Shown here piece after piece: positions 31,997 to 39,004 of a DNA stretch of 41,276 nt (the stretch's first letter is position 1; each line of letters starts with the position of its first letter). The notes beneath the pieces are model-generated. The model made no database searches, was not told where the DNA came from, and was given only the letters and a program-made list of their open reading frames with translations. The stretch is taken from contig CAIWMA010000294.1 in assembly GCA_903913645.1 (NCBI GenBank), forward strand, positions 1-41,276. The letters run 5' to 3'. The DNA is from an uncultured Bacteroidales bacterium. Its GTDB lineage: Bacteria; Bacteroidota; Bacteroidia; Bacteroidales; UBA4417. A program made the translations under genes and the position numbers.

Positions 31997-32303
31997 TAAA
32001 ATCAGCAACCTGGACAAACTGATCCGGGAAAAACATGAGTTGCAAACCTTTTGCACTTCGCAGGAAAAACTGATAGGTCTTAAATTCGATGAGTTAAGAA
32101 AGAACTTCCCTGAAATAATCACGAACGAAATCCTTCCTTATTCCCAGGAAAAGAATAACAAAATCCTTTCTATACTCGATATAGCCAACGAAATTATCTT
32201 CCGGTTTCTGCCTCCGCGCTTCAGGAACAGCATGTTTACCCGGATTGCATTAAAAGTGATACAGGTATTCGTTATCAGGGGATTCAGGAAAAAGAGTGAA
32301 TAA
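31980..32303 (+). CDS. Hypothetical protein closing the YtxH/holin-like operon
   Basis: A 107-residue, basic protein that overlaps the holin-like gene by 17 bases. The N-terminal half is a charged helix (KISNLDKLIREKHELQTF). The C-terminal half is mildly hydrophobic and Arg/Phe-rich (FLPPRFRNSMFTRIALKVIQVFVIRGFRKKSE), suggesting association with the membrane. No family is recognised; position in this trio is its best clue. Its final codons belong to the first unit of a heptad tract, so the end may have been reshaped by the repeat. Confidence 0.65.
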   Translation: MNKPVNKISNLDKLIREKHELQTFCTSQEKLIGLKFDELRKNFPEIITNEILPYSQEKNNKILSILDIANEIIFRFLPPRFRNSMFTRIALKVIQVFVIRGFRKKSE

Positions 32304-32352
32304 TGAACAGTGAATAGTGAACAGTGAATAGTGAACAGTGAATAGTGAATAA
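32297..32352. repeat. Heptad tract 11 (TGAACAG / TGAATAG alternating)
   Basis: Eight 7-base units. TGAACAG and TGAATAG alternate three times and are flanked on both sides by TGAATAA, a 14-base super-repeat with no other changes. The first unit contains the stop codon of the upstream gene (32301-32303). This is the cleanest tract in the window. Confidence 0.95.
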
Positions 32353-32369
32353 TAAAAGATTGAACAGTT

Positions 32370-32418
32370 CTCGAAATCCGAAAAGCCATAACCCCCAACT
32401 TCTAAAGCTCAAATTCCC
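32370..32418. repeat. Heptad tract 11b (TCCGAAA, then ACCCCCA-like)
   Basis: Seven degenerate 7-base units that change from a GAAA word to a C-rich word. The word TCCGAAA links it to the tracts at 9471 and 27463. Confidence 0.5.
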
Positions 32419-32520
32419 AATAAATACTTGCCAAATCACAATTTTATTTCCGTATTAGAAACATTATAAAAAAAAGTTGTAAAATTTTGACCTACATGCA
32501 TTTTCGTATCATTATTTTCG

Positions 32521-32528
32521 TAATTTTG
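32521..32528 (+). promoter_or_regulatory. -7 promoter element for rplU-rpmA
   Basis: TAATTTTG matches TAnnTTTG, with a leader of about 30 bases to the ATG at 32566. Confidence 0.6.
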
Positions 32529-32565
32529 CGCTCCATTTAACGGACAAAACACACAATATTCAAAA

Positions 32566-32877
32566 ATGATCGCGATAGTAGATATAGCCGGGCAACAGTT
32601 TAAAGTTGCAAAAGATCAGAAGTTTTATGTGAACCGCCTCAAAGGAGAAGCAGGTTCGATAGTTGAATTCAATGAAGTACTTCTTTTAGATAACGAAGGC
32701 ACTGTAACCATTGGCACACCGCTTGTTGAAGGCGCAAAAGTATCGGCAACCATACTGGCTCACCTGCGTGGCGACAAAGTAAAAATCTTCAAGAAAAAAC
32801 GTCGTAAAGGATACCAGAAGGAAAGTGGTCACCGCCAGAATCTGACCCAGGTAAAAATCGAAGCGATAAACGCATAA
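32566..32877 (+). CDS. rplU: 50S ribosomal protein L21
   Basis: A 103-residue large-subunit protein that binds 23S rRNA. It starts MIAIVDIAGQQFKV and contains KVKIFKKKRRKGYQKESGHRQNLTQVKI near 73-100, the L21 signature. Length is normal. It is followed after 31 bases by rpmA, the universal partner gene. Confidence 0.98.
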   Translation: MIAIVDIAGQQFKVAKDQKFYVNRLKGEAGSIVEFNEVLLLDNEGTVTIGTPLVEGAKVSATILAHLRGDKVKIFKKKRRKGYQKESGHRQNLTQVKIEAINA

Positions 32878-32908
32878 TTTTAATTGTAACTCATAATATT
32901 CAAAAGAT

Positions 32909-33172
32909 ATGGCTCACAAAAAAGGTGCCGGTAGTTCATCAAACGGACGCGAATCACATTCCAAGCGTCTCGGTGTGAAAATCTATGGCGGACAATTCGC
33001 CCAGGCCGGTAACATTATCATCAGACAGCGTGGCACAGTTCACAACCCAGGCCTTAACGTAGGACTTGGAAAAGATCATACCATCTTCGCTCTTTGCGAC
33101 GGATTGGTTCAATTCAAGAAACGCGCGAACGACAAATCATACGTTTCTGTTCATCCTATTCAGGGCGAATAA
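32909..33172 (+). CDS. rpmA: 50S ribosomal protein L27
   Basis: An 87-residue protein near the peptidyl-transferase centre. It begins [16 protein letters not shown] and has [27 protein letters not shown] near 23-48, diagnostic of L27. It has no cleavable N-terminal extension of the Firmicutes type. A terminator follows 45 bases downstream. Confidence 0.98.
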   Translation: MAHKKGAGSSSNGRESHSKRLGVKIYGGQFAQAGNIIIRQRGTVHNPGLNVGLGKDHTIFALCDGLVQFKKRANDKSYVSVHPIQGE

Positions 33173-33216
33173 GCGCATTGGCAGTTTTTACTGCTGTTCA
33201 ACTCACTTATATGAAG

Positions 33217-33247
33217 TCTCCTGGTGGTTCACGTCAGGAGATTTTTT
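33217..33247 (+). terminator. Intrinsic terminator after rpmA
   Basis: Arms TCTCCTG/CAGGAGA (33217-33223 with 33235-33241) with an inner GTG/CAC pair and a two-base bulge, then six T residues (33242-33247). The end of the T-run overlaps a -7 box. Confidence 0.85.
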
Positions 33248-33254
33248 ATTTTTG
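33247..33254 (+). promoter_or_regulatory. Candidate -7 element between rpmA and serS
   Basis: TATTTTTG matches TAnnTTTG but starts on the last base of the terminator T-run. If used for serS, the leader would be about 235 bases and would include three heptad stretches. Confidence 0.3.
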
Positions 33255-33265
33255 TACTCTGAAAA

Positions 33266-33300
33266 GTGCCGGGTGCCAGGTGCGGGGTGCCAACAGTCCG
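33266..33300. repeat. Heptad tract 12 (GTGCCGG)
   Basis: GTGCCGG, GTGCCAG, GTGCGGG, GTGCCAA, then a degenerate unit. It is GC-rich compared with the surrounding DNA. Confidence 0.85.
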
Positions 33301-33321
33301 GCACTTCGACTCCACTCAGTT

Positions 33322-33349
33322 CCCGGATAACCTGGAAACCCGGAACAAG
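33322..33349. repeat. Heptad-like stretch 12b (CCCGGAT / AACCTGG)
   Basis: Four degenerate 7-base units with CCCGGA and CCTGGAA cores. The same cores recur at 33404-33431. Confidence 0.45.
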
Positions 33350-33403
33350 TCATTTATGCATACTTCGGCAAAGCTCTGTATTCTCCTCTCAGCTCCCTCG
33401 TAT

Positions 33404-33431
33404 ACCGGAACCCGGAACTCCGGCACCTGGA
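33404..33431. repeat. Heptad tract 12c (ACCGGAA / CCCGGAA)
   Basis: Four units; the first two, ACCGGAA and CCCGGAA, are clear, and the next two are degenerate. It is 65 bases upstream of the serS start. Confidence 0.6.
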
Positions 33432-33496
33432 ACCAAATCATAATGAATAAATATAATTAGAACATACAATACCCTGAACCATAAAATATTAAACAA

Positions 33497-34768
33497 ATGC
33501 TCGAATTATCCCTTTTACGCGAAAATGCTGAACTTGTTATTGAACGCCTTGCCATTAAACGTGTGGATGCACGCGAAACGGTTAAAAAAATCCTTGAAGC
33601 CGATTTAAACAGGCGCGAAACCCAGAAACTGCTGGATGATAACCTGGCTGAATCGAACCAGATAGCCCGTGAAGTGGGAAATCTTTTCAAAGAAGGCCGT
33701 CAGCAGGAAGCTAACGATCTGAAAGCCCGATCGGCAGAACTCAAAATAGCAGCCCGCGATCTGAGCGAGAAACTCGATGCTTTACAAAAAGAACAAAACG
33801 ACCTGCTCGTTACCTTGCCTAACCTTCCTCATCCTGAAACTCCGCTGGGACATTTACCCGAACATAATGTTACCATTTACAGCGAAGGCGAAATTCCGGA
33901 TCTGGGCGAAAATGCACTTCCTCATTGGGAACTGACTTCCAAATATGATATTATCGATTTTGAACTGGGCGTAAAACTTACAGGTGCCGGATTCCCCGTT
34001 TATAAAGGACAAGGAGCAAGACTACAACGCGCCCTGATCAATTTCTTTGTCAACGAAGGTGTTGATGCAGGTTATCTTGAAATACAGCCACCACTTATGG
34101 TTAATGAGGCTTCAGCCTATGCTACCGGCCAGTTACCTGATAAAGACAGCCAGATGTATCATGCTGACCTGGATAATTTTTACCTGATCCCGACCGCCGA
34201 AGTTCCTGTAACCAATATTTACCGCGACTTATTGCTGAAAGAAACCGATTTCCCTATCAAAAACGTAGCATATTCGCAATGTTTCCGTCGCGAAGCTGGT
34301 TCGTACGGTAAAGATGTAAGAGGCTTAAACCGTTTACACCAGTTTGATAAAGTAGAAATTGTGCAGATTCAGCATCCGGATCGTTCATACGCCGCATTGG
34401 AAGACATGAAGGCGCATGTAACCGGACTGGTTCGCAAGCTGGAATTACCTTTCCGTATTCTCAGACTTTGCGGTGGCGATATGAGTTTCACCTCTGCGTT
34501 AACTTATGATTTCGAAGTTTTCTCAGCAGCTCAGAAACGTTGGTTAGAAGTAAGTTCGGTTTCCAATTTTGAATCCTTCCAGGCTAACCGCATGAAACTT
34601 CGTTTTAAAGACAGTACCGGTAAAACCCGCTTTGCGCATACGTTGAACGGCAGCGCACTTGCTTTACCTCGTATCGTTGCCGCCTTACTCGAAAACAACC
34701 AGACACCCGAAGGAATCAGGATTCCGAAAGCACTTGTGCCATATACGGGATTTGAGTGGATTAAATAA
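33497..34768 (+). CDS. serS: Seryl-tRNA synthetase
   Basis: A 423-residue class II synthetase that charges tRNA-Ser. The N-terminal antiparallel coiled coil (about 25-105) grips the tRNA long arm. The catalytic core has TAEVPVTN near 233-240 (serine binding) and motif 2, FRREAGSYGKDVRGLNRLHQF, at 263-283. Motif 3 is NGSALALPRIVAALLEN near 390-406. The length is normal. Its stop codon is continuous with a heptad tract. Confidence 0.97.
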   Translation: MLELSLLRENAELVIERLAIKRVDARETVKKILEADLNRRETQKLLDDNLAESNQIAREVGNLFKEGRQQEANDLKARSAELKIAARDLSEKLDALQKEQNDLLVTLPNLPHPETPLGHLPEHNVTIYSEGEIPDLGENALPHWELTSKYDIIDFELGVKLTGAGFPVYKGQGARLQRALINFFVNEGVDAGYLEIQPPLMVNEASAYATGQLPDKDSQMYHADLDNFYLIPTAEVPVTNIYRDLLLKETDFPIKNVAYSQCFRREAGSYGKDVRGLNRLHQFDKVEIVQIQHPDRSYAALEDMKAHVTGLVRKLELPFRILRLCGGDMSFTSALTYDFEVFSAAQKRWLEVSSVSNFESFQANRMKLRFKDSTGKTRFAHTLNGSALALPRIVAALLENNQTPEGIRIPKALVPYTGFEWIK

Positions 34769-34795
34769 TTGCGGATTGTGGATGTAAAAATTTAA
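34768..34795. repeat. Heptad tract 13 (ATTGCGG / ATTGTGG), starting in the serS stop codon
   Basis: Four 7-base units. The first A of the first unit is the last base of the serS TAA. Confidence 0.6.
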
Positions 34796-34857
34796 AATTC
34801 ACTTTTTCTCCCAGTGTTCTTCGCCTTGTCTCCCCTCATTCTTACACCTAATGAACT

Positions 34858-36690
34858 ATGAAGCCTAAATTTCTTCTTCTGTTGATGCTAACAGGCTTAC
34901 TGATGACAGTTTGTCCGGGGAAAGTAATGGCTCAACAGACCGAGGAACAACTTGGTGTTCAATACTATAATAACAAAGAACTGGATAAAGCACTGGCGAC
35001 TTTCGAATCGTTATTCAACCGCAATCCTAGTCAGTTCAATTACCTTTATTATATCAATACTCTTTTTGAACTTAAAGATTTTGATAAAGCAGAAAAGGTA
35101 ATTAAAAAGCAATTGAAAGCCAACCCTGAAGATCCTCGTTTCCAGGTGGACCAGGGATACCTTAATATCATGCAGGGCGATATAACCAAAGGCCGTAAGA
35201 TATATGAAAACTGCCTGAAAGATCTTCATGCGGATAAGATGCAGATTTACAACCTCACTTACGCCTTCAGTAACCGGCGCGAAACAGATTATGTTATCCG
35301 GACCTACCTTCGCGGGCGTGCTTTGCTTAACGATCCGGCTGCATTTGCCTTTGAGCTGGCATATACTTATGAGGCATTGGGAAGTACGGAACAGATGATT
35401 GACGAATACCTGAATCTCCTGATCTCAAATCCTCAGCAAATGACAATGGTTCAAAACCGTCTGCAGGCATGGCTAAGTGATGATGTGGATAATACCAAAA
35501 ATGATACGTACCGTAAAGTTCTTCTGAAAAAATCGCAGCAAAATCCGGATGAAATACTGTACAACGAATTATTGCTCTGGCATTCCATCCAACAGAAAGA
35601 TTTTCCGTTTGCAATCCTGCAGGCTAAGGCACTCGATCGCAGGTATAGTGAGAACGGTCAACGGATTTTTGACCTGGCAGCTCTATGTGTGAGTAACGAA
35701 AACTATGATGCCGCTATTGATGGATACAACTATATTATTAAGAAAAAAGTAAACAGCGACCTTGCTTTGAGGAGCCGGATCGAGTTGATAAACACACAAT
35801 TCGTTCAATACAAAAAAACGTTTTCTCAGGACCAAAGCAGCCTGCTTTTAATGAAGCAGGAATATATCCAATTGCTTGATGAACTTGGGAAAATTCCTTT
35901 TACAATTCCGCTGATCCTTAACCTGGCTCATTTGCAGGCATTTTACTCTGGTGAAACTGATGCTGCAATTGCTCTGCTTTTACAAGCAATCAATATCCCA
36001 AACGTACCTCTGGCTAACCAGGCCGAATGCAAACTTGAACTGGCTGATATTTACCTGTTTTCGGATGAGCAATGGGAAGCCACTTTGCTGTATTCGCAGG
36101 TTGAAAAAACGTTTAAAAATGAACCGCTTGGCCATGAAGCTAAGTTCCGCAATGCGAAATTATCGTTTTATATTGGTGAATTTGGCTGGGCACTGGCTCA
36201 ACTTGATGTGCTTAAAGCTGCTACTTCCAAACTGATTGCCAATGATGCGCTCGAGCTTTCACTCTTAATAAGTGATAATATTGAAGAAGACAGCGTAACT
36301 ATACCATTGAGTATGTATGCAAAAGCGGATTTACTTGAATTCCGTAACCGTGATTCAGATGCTTTGGCAGTTCTTGATTCGATTAGCATACTTTATCCAA
36401 TGCATGCAATTGCTGATAACGTGCTGTTCAAGAAAGCGCAGATCTTTTCAAAAAACGGGAAATTTGACCTGGCAGCAGCCAACTATTCCCTGATCATTGA
36501 GAAATATCCTTACGACCTGCTTGCCGATGACTCCATGTATAACCTCGCTCTTTTATACGAAACTCAGCTGAACAATAAAGCCAAGGCCATGGAACTCTTC
36601 GAAAAAATCCTGACACAATATCCCGGAAGCCTTTATGTAGTTGATGCCCGCAAGCATTTCAGGGCACTGAGGAATGACCAGGTAAATTAG
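34858..36690 (+). CDS. Exported TPR-repeat protein
   Basis: A 610-residue protein with a signal peptide (about 1-25, ending VMAQQ). TPR units follow, with clear ones at 35-130 (YYNNKELDKALATFESLFNRNPSQ and KDFDKAEKVIKKQLKANPEDP). A less regular helical middle comes next, and two good C-terminal repeats lie at about 525-600 (NGKFDLAAANYSLIIEKYPYDLLADDSMYNLALLYE). The C-terminal pair resembles CpoB/BamD-type repeats, suggesting an envelope scaffold. It lies 90 bases after serS. Similar large TPR proteins next to serS occur in Bacteroidota, as far as I recall. Function is not established. Confidence 0.82.
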   Translation: MKPKFLLLLMLTGLLMTVCPGKVMAQQTEEQLGVQYYNNKELDKALATFESLFNRNPSQFNYLYYINTLFELKDFDKAEKVIKKQLKANPEDPRFQVDQGYLNIMQGDITKGRKIYENCLKDLHADKMQIYNLTYAFSNRRETDYVIRTYLRGRALLNDPAAFAFELAYTYEALGSTEQMIDEYLNLLISNPQQMTMVQNRLQAWLSDDVDNTKNDTYRKVLLKKSQQNPDEILYNELLLWHSIQQKDFPFAILQAKALDRRYSENGQRIFDLAALCVSNENYDAAIDGYNYIIKKKVNSDLALRSRIELINTQFVQYKKTFSQDQSSLLLMKQEYIQLLDELGKIPFTIPLILNLAHLQAFYSGETDAAIALLLQAINIPNVPLANQAECKLELADIYLFSDEQWEATLLYSQVEKTFKNEPLGHEAKFRNAKLSFYIGEFGWALAQLDVLKAATSKLIANDALELSLLISDNIEEDSVTIPLSMYAKADLLEFRNRDSDALAVLDSISILYPMHAIADNVLFKKAQIFSKNGKFDLAAANYSLIIEKYPYDLLADDSMYNLALLYETQLNNKAKAMELFEKILTQYPGSLYVVDARKHFRALRNDQVN

Positions 36691-36700
36691 TCGTGTGAAT

Positions 36701-36828
36701 AAGTTCTAAATTCAAAGTCTCAAAATCCAAATTCCAAGCTTTAAACTCCAAAAACATATCTCCATCTCTCCGTCTCCCATTCTCCCATTCTCACCAAACT
36801 CCAACCCCTAATCCCCAAACCCTCCACC
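36701..36828. repeat. Heptad tract 14, 128 bases, abutting the rsmA start codon
   Basis: About eighteen units of 7 bases, with one pair of 8-base units (CATTCTCC, CATTCTCA) in the middle. The word changes gradually from AAATTCC-like to CGTCTCC-like to CCAAACC. There is not one clear G-run, so the strand is strongly A/C/T. The last unit ends at 36828, directly before the TTG start of rsmA, leaving no room for a separate ribosome binding site. Confidence 0.85.
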
Positions 36829-37608
36829 TTGTACGAAGTAAGAGCAAAAAAACACCTGGGACAGCATTTTCTGAAAGATGAAAATATTGCAGCCAAAATA
36901 GCCGACAGCCTTTCACCAGCAACAAAACAAGTCCTGGAAGTCGGTCCAGGAACTGGTGTGCTGACCAAGTATTTACTGAAGAAGAATTTTGATAAATTCA
37001 TTGCGGTTGAAATCGACCGTGAGTCGGCTGCATTTCTTCGTATAAACTACCCCGAATTGGGTGATGGACTTATAGAAGCAGATATGCTCCGGATGGATAT
37101 TGCCGGTTTGTTTGAAGGTCAATTCTCAGTTATCGGGAATTTCCCTTATAATATTTCGAGCCAGATTTTATTTCGTGTTCTCGAAAACCACGACCAGGTT
37201 AACGAAGCAGTTGGAATGTTCCAAAAGGAAGTCGCGGTAAGAATTGCGGCACCTCCGGGCAAAAAAGATTACGGCATTCTGAGTGTTTTGTTACAGGCCT
37301 GGTACGATATTGAATACCTGTTTACAGTTGATCCCAGTGTTTTTAATCCGCCACCTAAAGTGCAATCGGCAGTTATCCGCTTACAAAGGAATCAGACAAC
37401 TGAATTAGGTTGCAGCGAAAAAATGCTTTTACAGGTTGTAAAAACCGCATTTAACCAACGCAGAAAAACCCTTCACAATGCGCTTAAACCTTTGGGAGAT
37501 TATATTGGCGAATTTGCCGGAAAACGTGCAGAACAATTGAGTGTTGCTCAATTTGTTAGCCTCACCAACGTAATGGAAGAGATTATTGCTGTAAATGGTA
37601 AAGTTTAG
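36829..37608 (+). CDS. rsmA: 16S rRNA dimethyladenosine transferase
   Basis: A 259-residue SAM-dependent enzyme (KsgA) that dimethylates two adenines near the 3' end of 16S rRNA. The start is TTG; the family-typical N-terminus YEVRAKKHLGQHFLKD follows at once, so the start is well fixed. The SAM motif is EVGPGTG at 37-43, the acidic EID is at 61-63 and the catalytic NFPYN is at 104-108. Length is normal. The leader consists entirely of heptad tract. Confidence 0.96.
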   Translation: MYEVRAKKHLGQHFLKDENIAAKIADSLSPATKQVLEVGPGTGVLTKYLLKKNFDKFIAVEIDRESAAFLRINYPELGDGLIEADMLRMDIAGLFEGQFSVIGNFPYNISSQILFRVLENHDQVNEAVGMFQKEVAVRIAAPPGKKDYGILSVLLQAWYDIEYLFTVDPSVFNPPPKVQSAVIRLQRNQTTELGCSEKMLLQVVKTAFNQRRKTLHNALKPLGDYIGEFAGKRAEQLSVAQFVSLTNVMEEIIAVNGKV

Positions 37609-37751
37609 TTCTATTTTTCAAAAATCGTCATTATTGTCAGATAATTGTTATATATACAGCATGCACACAGAGAATATCTTTTCAAGTGGGCTTAAAATGT
37701 TCCCAATTGAATGTAAAACAACAAGTCCATCTGGCTTAAAAAATCAATAAA

Positions 37752-38429
37752 ATGAAAATTTGTAAATACGGCATAACATTAAACCGCCTGAGGAAGGAAG
37801 ACCTGGAATTTGTACGTGAAAAACGTAATGAAAAAGAAGCTCTTTCCAATGATGAATCCCACCTTGAGATTACGCCTGAAATGCAATTTGAGTGGTTCGA
37901 AAGTGTCAATAACTTTGAAAATTTTTACTATATTATTGAATATAAAGGCGCTAAAATAGGAATGCTGAACAATAAGAAATTAGATTGGTCGGCGCGTACG
38001 TCAGAATCCAGCCTCTTTTTGTGGGACGAATCCCTGGTTGACACTATTATTCCAAACTTGGCCGCTCTTTGTTTGATCGAAATCGGGTTTTATTACCTGA
38101 ACTGGAACGTATGCTATATCAGGGTTCACAGTGACAATCCCAAAGCAATAGATAATGCCGTTAGCCTGGGGTACGAGCTTACCGAAGGAAAAGAAACTGT
38201 TGAAAACCATTTATATTACCTCACCCGTGAATTATTCGAGGCGAATGCTAATAAAACCCTGAAAGACGCCAAAGCTTTTATTGAAAAAGAATATGGTGAT
38301 GGCTACTTATTGCTCGAACCATCTGATTATGAATCGGGAATTGCTCAAAAAATTGAAACCTATTTTATCGAAAACGGGATCAACCTCCACAGGAAAGGAA
38401 AAGCAGGAAGCCGGACGTATTTCAGGTAG
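37752..38429 (+). CDS. GNAT-family acetyltransferase with C-terminal extension
   Basis: A 225-residue cytoplasmic protein. The N-terminus (LRKEDLEFVREKRNEKEA) and the later motif NVCYIRVHSDNPKAIDNAVSLGYEL at 119-143 match RimJ/RimL-type or PseH-like N-acetyltransferases. The first 160 residues would form the GNAT domain. About 65 further residues (KDAKAFIEKEYGDGYLLLEPSDYESG onwards) are not part of the standard domain. The substrate is unknown and no sugar-modification genes are adjacent. Confidence 0.75.
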   Translation: MKICKYGITLNRLRKEDLEFVREKRNEKEALSNDESHLEITPEMQFEWFESVNNFENFYYIIEYKGAKIGMLNNKKLDWSARTSESSLFLWDESLVDTIIPNLAALCLIEIGFYYLNWNVCYIRVHSDNPKAIDNAVSLGYELTEGKETVENHLYYLTRELFEANANKTLKDAKAFIEKEYGDGYLLLEPSDYESGIAQKIETYFIENGINLHRKGKAGSRTYFR

Positions 38430-39004
38430 AACCTAATGATTCTGATTCATTTCGGGCGTAAAGGCGTATGAAATGAAATTTAATTTTCTTTACACATCTG
38501 TTTTCTATAAATGTTTATTAACTGTACAGCAAGGGACTATTGTTTCCTCTAATTGATCTATAGTATTACTTCATTAACGCTTTGCTTTTCTGCATCAGTA
38601 TTGTAAACTCCTGAATTGCTTCGCTACTATTTAAATCCTTTTTACGAATAAAGTATTACCCTGCATTTTGCTATTTTTAAATTGGCTGTAAATCTGCGCT
38701 GCATTATCCGGAATATTTGCAACCTGGTTAAACCAGATACAACATGCAGGAATGATAGTCTGAATCTTATTTTATGCATCATTTATTCAAAACATAGCAT
38801 CTCTTGGTGTACATGTTAAATTTCTGGTTATACGTGTAATTTCTCATGAAAAGCACTTCTGAAGGCTCTGTTTTACCTTAACTCCTGAGCCTTATCGCAG
38901 CAGCAATCCAAATTCATTTTTGCTGAATGATCTATAGTACCTCCTATAAATTATAAGAAATTTTATTCCAAAGTATAAGTATTAAACCATTCAAAAAGAT
39001 ACGT
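38430..39004. other. 575-base gene-free region
   Basis: No reading frame of note, tRNA or known RNA is recognised. It is AT-rich and, unlike other gaps, shows no heptad tract. A 12-base direct repeat TGATCTATAGTA occurs at 38554-38565 and 38928-38939. Inverted terminal repeats were looked for by eye and not found. Confidence 0.5.
38446..38490 (+). terminator. Weak terminator candidate after the acetyltransferase gene
   Basis: An 8-bp AT-rich stem TTCATTTC/GAAATGAA (38446-38453 with 38470-38477) is followed by a T-rich but interrupted tail. Confidence 0.35.

Larger units (their letters stand above)
33173..33496. other. Gap between rpmA and serS
   Basis: 324 bases with the rpmA terminator, a possible promoter and three heptad stretches (33266-33300, 33322-33349, 33404-33431). 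Open frames here translate to repetitive, GC-rich peptide and are not genes. No T-box is seen. Confidence 0.65.

Noticed and set aside
33066-33460. Three overlapping plus-strand frames between rpmA and serS
   Set aside because: They overlap rpmA or the repeat tracts, have no recognisable domain, and their composition reflects the GC-rich repeats.
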